From the NCBI GenBank assembly GCA_021827545.1, contig JAKAVH010000251.1, positions 1 to 10,141 on the forward strand: 10,141 nucleotides of DNA, given 5' to 3'. Position 1 is the first letter of the stretch, and every line of letters begins with the position of its first letter. Below, in pieces: positions 7,118-10,141 of the stretch. Source of the stretch: Thermoplasmata archaeon (GTDB taxonomy: Archaea > Thermoplasmatota > Thermoplasmata > UBA184). The notes below the pieces were generated by a model. The model was not told the origin of the DNA, ran no database searches, and saw only the letters and a list, made by a program, of their open reading frames with translations. The position numbers and the translations under genes are program-made.

Positions 7118-7858
7118 ATGACCGAGGCCCCCTGGGTCCGCTTCGAGGGCGAGAGGTTCCGCGACGAGCTCACGAGGTACAAGATGGAGCACCATCCGTT
7201 CAAGACCCACCCGTTCTTCGCGCGGCTCGAGCAGGGGGAGGTCCCGCTCCCGGTCGTGAAGGAGTGGGTCCGTCAGTTCTACCCCTGGCTCGCGTCCGTT
7301 CCGATCGCGATGGCCGAGCGGTTCGCGAACTGCTCGTGGGAGCCGTCGAACGACCGGTACCGGCGGATGATCCTCGACCAGCTCGTCGAGGAGGCCGGAG
7401 ACCCGAAGGGCAAGGAGCCCGGGCACCCGGAGCTCTGGCTGAGGTTCTGCGAGGGACTGGGCCTCTCCCGCACCGACGTCCAGTCGGCGCCGCTCCTTCC
7501 GAGCACGATGGTGGCGATCGACGACTTCCTCTATACCAACCGCGTGAACTCCTTCTACGTGAGCGCGGCGGGCTCCTCCGAGCCGCCGAACGTCGAGCTT
7601 TGCGCGCGCCTGCTGCCCGCGTTCCGTCGCCACTACCACGTCGACGAGGACCACCTCGCCTACTACAACCTGCACGTGGTCGCGGACGTCGAGCACAGCG
7701 AGTGGATCGGTCAGATCGTCGCCGGCTTCGCGAATTCGCCCGAGGTCCGCAAGCAGATGTGGGACCAGATGCTCCGCGGCTTCTCGATCCACGCGCTCCT
7801 GGTGGACGGGGTCCTCGCCGCCGCCGATCGCGCCGGCGCAAAGACCAAGCATAAATAG
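7118..7858 (+). CDS. Haem-oxygenase-fold di-metal oxidase of the PqqC/TenA/CADD group
   Basis: The protein has 246 residues, is soluble and looks all-helical. It opens with HPFKTHPFFARLEQG (26-40) and WVRQFYPWLASVP (50-62), typical of this family. Possible metal ligands can be followed along it: E91 or E92 and H103 in EEAGDPKGKEPGH, E155 in SSEPPNVE, and an exact H-x3-D-x2-H motif at H186, D190 and H193. That last motif is the one used by haem-oxygenase-like diiron oxidases such as CADD and is less like true PqqC, which is metal-free. A mature PQQ pathway is not visible: no pqqA, pqqD or pqqE lies nearby. The residue aligned with the self-sacrificed Tyr27 of chlamydial CADD appears to be Phe (F33 or F34), so pABA synthesis by that route is not supported. 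Family membership is secure; the reaction is unknown. It is transcribed alone, divergent from the CoA-transferase. Confidence 0.85.
   Translation: MTEAPWVRFEGERFRDELTRYKMEHHPFKTHPFFARLEQGEVPLPVVKEWVRQFYPWLASVPIAMAERFANCSWEPSNDRYRRMILDQLVEEAGDPKGKEPGHPELWLRFCEGLGLSRTDVQSAPLLPSTMVAIDDFLYTNRVNSFYVSAAGSSEPPNVELCARLLPAFRRHYHVDEDHLAYYNLHVVADVEHSEWIGQIVAGFANSPEVRKQMWDQMLRGFSIHALLVDGVLAAADRAGAKTKHK
7851..7857 (+). promoter_or_regulatory. TATA-like element overlapping the end of the PqqC/TenA-like gene
   Basis: ATAAATA overlaps the last sense codon and stop of the upstream gene and is among the most AT-rich spots in the window. A TATA box here predicts transcription start near 7880, directly at the ATG of the small ORF at 7882 and well before the ADH synthase gene. 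The AT bases could instead simply reflect the His-Lys-stop codons. Confidence 0.4.
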
Positions 7859-7881
7859 GGGCAGGGGGCTCGCAGGTTCCG

Positions 7882-7953
7882 ATGCCGGACCGGTGCGCGC
7901 GCCCCTTCGACGTGCGGGCGACGGGCCGGACGGCCGCGACCTGGCTCTGGTGA
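7882..7953 (+). CDS. Candidate leader peptide ending Trp-Leu-Trp, upstream of aromatic biosynthesis genes
   Basis: ATG at 7882 opens 23 codons ending in TGA at 7951-7953. It contains one Phe, and its last four residues are Thr-Trp-Leu-Trp. Every codon after the ATG ends in G or C, like real genes here, although the local DNA is GC-rich anyway. The ATG sits about 28 bases after the ATAAATA box, so it would be the first, nearly leaderless, start on the transcript. A strong hairpin begins two bases after the stop. The next gene is the first enzyme of the archaeal aromatic pathway, whose products include Trp and Phe. This is the layout of an attenuation leader peptide. An ORF this short can occur by chance, and the role is inferred. 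Confidence 0.35.
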   Translation: MPDRCARPFDVRATGRTAATWLW

Positions 7954-7954
7954 A

Positions 7955-7982
7955 CGGGAGGCGCCGGGAGGGCGCCGTCCCG
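7955..7982 (+). promoter_or_regulatory. Strong hairpin after the small ORF, possible attenuator or terminator
   Basis: CGGGA-GGCGCC (7955-7965) pairs with GGCGCC-G-TCCCG (7971-7982), giving 11 base pairs with a single bulged G (7977) and the loop GGGAG. No T-run follows, so it is not a standard intrinsic terminator. It could end the upstream transcript, control read-through into the aromatic operon, or be chance in GC-rich DNA. ACGGCC at 7930-7935, inside the small ORF, could also pair with GGCCGT at 8003-8008. Confidence 0.4.
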
Positions 7983-8043
7983 ACCTGCCCCGTCTGAGCT
8001 CGGGCCGTGCTCCCCGGACGCTTCCCTCGATCGCACACGAACG

Positions 8044-8051
8044 AAGGGGAG
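8044..8051 (+). promoter_or_regulatory. Ribosome binding site for ADH synthase
   Basis: AAGGGGAG ends 5 bases before the ATG at 8057. An RBS and no TATA-like box at -25 indicates that this gene lies inside a transcript that starts farther upstream, consistent with a leader beginning near 7880. Confidence 0.6.
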
Positions 8052-8056
8052 AAACG

Positions 8057-8809
8057 ATGTACGGAAAAACGGTCCGACTGAAGCGCCTGTTTCCCGAACC
8101 CGGCCACCGCCTGTTCAGCGTCCCGCTCGACCACCCGGTGTCGATGGGACCGATTGACGGGCTCGAGGAGCTCCGACCGCTCGCCGAGGAGCTCCAGGAC
8201 GGCGGCGTCGACCTGTTGATCGTGACAAAGGGGGCGGTCCGCGAGCTCGTCCCGGTGCTCGCGCCGACGACCCTGCTCGGCGTGCACGTCTCGGCGTCGA
8301 CGACCCTCGGCTCCACGTCGAACCGTAAGGTGCTGGTCGGGAGCGCCGAGGAGGCCGTGAGCCTCGGCGCCGACGTCCTCTCGATCCAGGTCAATTTCGG
8401 GATTCCCGAGGAGCCCGACATGCTCCGGGACCTCGGGATCGCGGCCGACCAGTGCCGGGCGCTCGGCCTGCCGCTCCTCTGCATGGCCTACGTGAAGAAG
8501 GCGAACGGCGGCACGCCTGACGAGCTGCGCCACGCGGCCCGCGCGGCCGCCGACACCGGGGCGGATATCGTCAAGACGAGCTACCCCGGCTCGCGCGAGG
8601 AGTTCGCGAAGCTCTGCCGTACCACGCCGGTCCCGGTGCTGATCGGCGGCGGGGTCCGGCTCGAGGACGAGGCGGAGTTCCTCCGCATCGTCTCCGACAG
8701 CGTGGCGGCCGGCGCGGGAGGGATCTGCATCGGGCGGAACCTCTTCCAGCGGAGCCCGGTCGCGCCGCTCGCCCGGTCGATCGCGAACGTCCTCCACGGG
8801 AGCGCGTAG
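8057..8809 (+). CDS. aroA': 2-amino-3,7-dideoxy-D-threo-hept-6-ulosonate synthase (ADH synthase)
   Basis: It is a class I aldolase-like TIM barrel that makes the seven-carbon precursor ADH from aspartate semialdehyde and a deoxy-ketohexose phosphate, the archaeal entry into the shikimate pathway. The protein has 250 residues and follows the Methanocaldococcus MJ0400 sequence (about 273), lacking its short ends. The active-site DH pair lies in SVPLDHPVSMGP (D25, H26). Y145 is in LLCMAYVKK, and the Schiff-base Lys is K173 in GADIVKTSYPG. A phosphate-binding end is formed by IGGGVR and AGGICIGRNLFQ (219-231). Archaeal class I fructose-bisphosphate aldolases share this fold, but the neighbouring DHQ synthase II settles the role. 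The DHQ synthase gene starts 13 bases after the stop. Confidence 0.92.
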   Translation: MYGKTVRLKRLFPEPGHRLFSVPLDHPVSMGPIDGLEELRPLAEELQDGGVDLLIVTKGAVRELVPVLAPTTLLGVHVSASTTLGSTSNRKVLVGSAEEAVSLGADVLSIQVNFGIPEEPDMLRDLGIAADQCRALGLPLLCMAYVKKANGGTPDELRHAARAAADTGADIVKTSYPGSREEFAKLCRTTPVPVLIGGGVRLEDEAEFLRIVSDSVAAGAGGICIGRNLFQRSPVAPLARSIANVLHGSA

Positions 8810-8822
8810 GGGGACCCGGGCG

Positions 8823-9854
8823 ATGACGCGGGAGCGCGCGGTCGTGAATCCCGTCGCCGACGACGCCACGACGTTCGGCGCGATCGTCGAGCGCGCGCGC
8901 CGGCGGGGGTTCCGCCAGTTCGTCGTCGACGCCCGGATGCAGTACGCCTTCCGCCCCGACGAAGAGGTGCTCCGCCGTGACGGGAACCGGCTCGTCGGCC
9001 CCGAGGGCGGCCCGCCGCCGATCCCGATCGTCACCGTCGCCGACGAGGCATCGCTCTCCCGGGCGGTCGGCGCCGTCGCCGACGGAGCGACGCTCGCGAT
9101 CGAGTGGACCGCGGACCGAGTGATCCCGCTCGAGAACGCGATTGCTGCGCGGGGCCGACGGTTCCGGCTCTGGACGTACGCGCGGACCCCCGCCGAAGTC
9201 CCCGCGGCGCTCGGGGCGCTCGAGCACGGGGCCGACCGGGTCCTGGTCTCCGTCCGCACGCCCGAGGAGGTCGACGCGCTCGAGGCGGTCGTCGAGGGCC
9301 CGCTCGCCTCCGACCTCGCCTGGGACGTCGTGCCGATCACCGCGGTGCGGCCGGTTGGCCTCGGCGACCGGGTGATCGTCGACACCACGTCGATCCTCCG
9401 GCCCTCCGAGGGTCTGCTCGTGGGGAGCCAGGCGGCCTTCCTGTTCCACGTGGCGAGCGAGGCCGAGGGCTCCGCGTTCAGCCGTCCCCGACCGTTCCGG
9501 GTCAACGCCGGCTCGGCCCACTCCTATGTCCTGATGGCTGATGGCTCGACGCGCTACCTCGCGGAGCTCTCCGCCGGCGATGCGGTCCTCGTCACCGAGC
9601 CGCGGGGCACGGTCCGCGCCGTACGGGTCGGACGGATCAAAGTCGAGCGCCGGCCGCTCCTGGTCCTCGTCGCCGATCCGGGCGACGCGCACCGGACGCT
9701 CTTCCTGCAGGAGGCGGAGAGCGTCCGGGTCAGTGCCGAGTCGGGCCGCATCCCGACGACCACCGTCGACGTGGGGGCGCGGCTCTGGGGAGTCCGACTG
9801 CCGCCGGCCCGCCATCTCGGGAAGGCGATCGAGGAGACGATCGAAGAGCGATGA
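8823..9854 (+). CDS. aroB': 3-dehydroquinate synthase II (archaeal type)
   Basis: It converts ADH to 3-dehydroquinate by NAD-dependent oxidative deamination and cyclisation, replacing the unrelated bacterial AroB. The protein has 343 residues, in the normal range for the MJ1249 family, and is intact. Conserved blocks are PLENAIA (102-108), GDRVIVDTTSILRPSEG (181-197) then LLVGSQ, RPFRVNAGSAHSYVL (223-237), RYLAELSAGDAVLV (244-257), GRIKVERRPLL (270-280) and the terminal RHLGKAIEETIEE (330-342). GGGGGAC about 7 bases before the ATG serves as RBS. The gene sits 13 bases after ADH synthase, its pathway partner, and its stop overlaps the next start by 4 bases (ATGA), so the three genes form one operon. 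Confidence 0.95.
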   Translation: MTRERAVVNPVADDATTFGAIVERARRRGFRQFVVDARMQYAFRPDEEVLRRDGNRLVGPEGGPPPIPIVTVADEASLSRAVGAVADGATLAIEWTADRVIPLENAIAARGRRFRLWTYARTPAEVPAALGALEHGADRVLVSVRTPEEVDALEAVVEGPLASDLAWDVVPITAVRPVGLGDRVIVDTTSILRPSEGLLVGSQAAFLFHVASEAEGSAFSRPRPFRVNAGSAHSYVLMADGSTRYLAELSAGDAVLVTEPRGTVRAVRVGRIKVERRPLLVLVADPGDAHRTLFLQEAESVRVSAESGRIPTTTVDVGARLWGVRLPPARHLGKAIEETIEER

Positions 9855-10141
9855 CCGCCGCGAGGCCTCGGATCATCGTCTCTCTGCCGGCCCGCCACCT
9901 CTCCGAGGTGCGTTCAGAGCTCGAGCGCGCCGCGGCGGGAGGCGCCGACGTGGCGGAGCTGAGAATCGACCGACTGGCGCCCGGAGAACGGTCACGCACC
10001 TCCGAGCTCTTCCCTACGCCCGTTCCCCTGCTCGCGACGCTGCGCTCGCGGGCGGAGGGCGGAGAGGGACCGGACGACCCGGCCGAACGGGCACAGCTCC
10101 TGGGGCGCCTTGCCCGGGAGGGGTTCCGCTGGATCGACCTC
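9851..10141 (+). CDS. aroD: Type I 3-dehydroquinate dehydratase, N-terminal part, cut by the window edge
   Basis: It dehydrates 3-dehydroquinate to 3-dehydroshikimate through a Schiff base, the step after DHQ synthase. Only 97 residues of an expected 220 or so are present, so the catalytic His and Lys lie outside the window. Visible substrate-site residues are E36 and R38 in GADVAELRIDRL (Salmonella E46 and R48, alignment from memory) and R65 and E69 in ATLRSRAEGGEG, matching the family's TxR...EGG motif. The ATG overlaps the DHQ synthase stop. The frame continues open to the edge. Confidence 0.92.
   Translation, partial: MTAARPRIIVSLPARHLSEVRSELERAAAGGADVAELRIDRLAPGERSRTSELFPTPVPLLATLRSRAEGGEGPDDPAERAQLLGRLAREGFRWIDL

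Noticed and set aside
7118..7858. Annotation as pyrroloquinoline-quinone synthase PqqC
   Set aside because: The protein carries an H-x3-D-x2-H metal motif not expected of the metal-free PqqC, and no other pqq gene is in the window.
7859..7910. Possible tRNA or other structured RNA (GGTTCC near 7874 looked like a T-arm)
   Set aside because: No matching acceptor stem, anticodon arm or conserved D-arm bases could be placed; SRP RNA signatures are also absent.
8057..8809. Annotation as archaeal class I fructose-bisphosphate aldolase
   Set aside because: The fold and Schiff-base Lys are shared, but the sequence follows MJ0400 and the next gene is DHQ synthase II, which uses the ADH product.
7031..9505. 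Long minus-strand open stretch upstream of the CoA-transferase
   Set aside because: It is antisense to the PqqC/TenA-like, ADH synthase and DHQ synthase genes, which have clear conserved motifs on the plus strand.

Overview
The window is very GC-rich, with G or C in most third codon positions. It reads as a piece of an archaeal chromosome. The strongest sign is at the right end: a 2-amino-3,7-dideoxyheptulosonate (ADH) synthase, an archaeal-type 3-dehydroquinate synthase II and the start of a type I dehydroquinase. This is the archaeal replacement for the bacterial DAHP/AroB entry into the shikimate pathway. Candidate archaeal TATA boxes about 25 bases before start codons, with no ribosome-binding site (RBS) between, point the same way. 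A high-GC Thermoplasmatota-type lineage would fit, but the lineage is a guess.

Layout. (1) 1-1109, minus: the N-terminal part of an unrecognised multi-spanning membrane protein that runs off the left edge. (2) 1110-1473: a gene-poor stretch with a TATA-like element and an unsettled aceB start. (3) 1474-4457, plus: aceB-aceA, malate synthase A and isocitrate lyase, overlapping by 4 bases and together making a complete glyoxylate bypass. (4) 4544-7030, minus: a family III (CaiB/BaiF) CoA-transferase followed with no gap by an unusual acyl-CoA dehydrogenase. (5) 7118-7858, plus: a haem-oxygenase-fold, probably di-metal oxidase of the PqqC/TenA/CADD group, divergent from the CoA-transferase across an 87-base promoter region. 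(6) 7859-8056: an untranslated-looking stretch that on close reading holds a TATA-like box, a 23-codon ORF ending in Trp-Leu-Trp-stop, and a strong hairpin just after that stop. (7) 8057-10141, plus: ADH synthase, DHQ synthase II and the start of dehydroquinase, closely packed.

How the genes fit together. The CoA-transferase/dehydrogenase pair probably activates and then oxidises (or reduces) a carboxylic acid. If that acid ends as acetyl-CoA, the adjacent aceBA genes would let the cell grow on it. The right-hand operon makes 3-dehydroquinate and 3-dehydroshikimate for aromatic amino acids. The most interesting candidate for something undescribed is the short Trp-rich ORF plus hairpin ahead of that operon, which has the layout of an attenuation leader. 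It rests on sequence layout alone.

A general pattern is visible. First genes of transcripts tend to have a TATA-like box about 25 bases upstream and no RBS (leaderless mRNA). Genes inside transcripts have purine-rich RBSs or overlap the previous stop codon.
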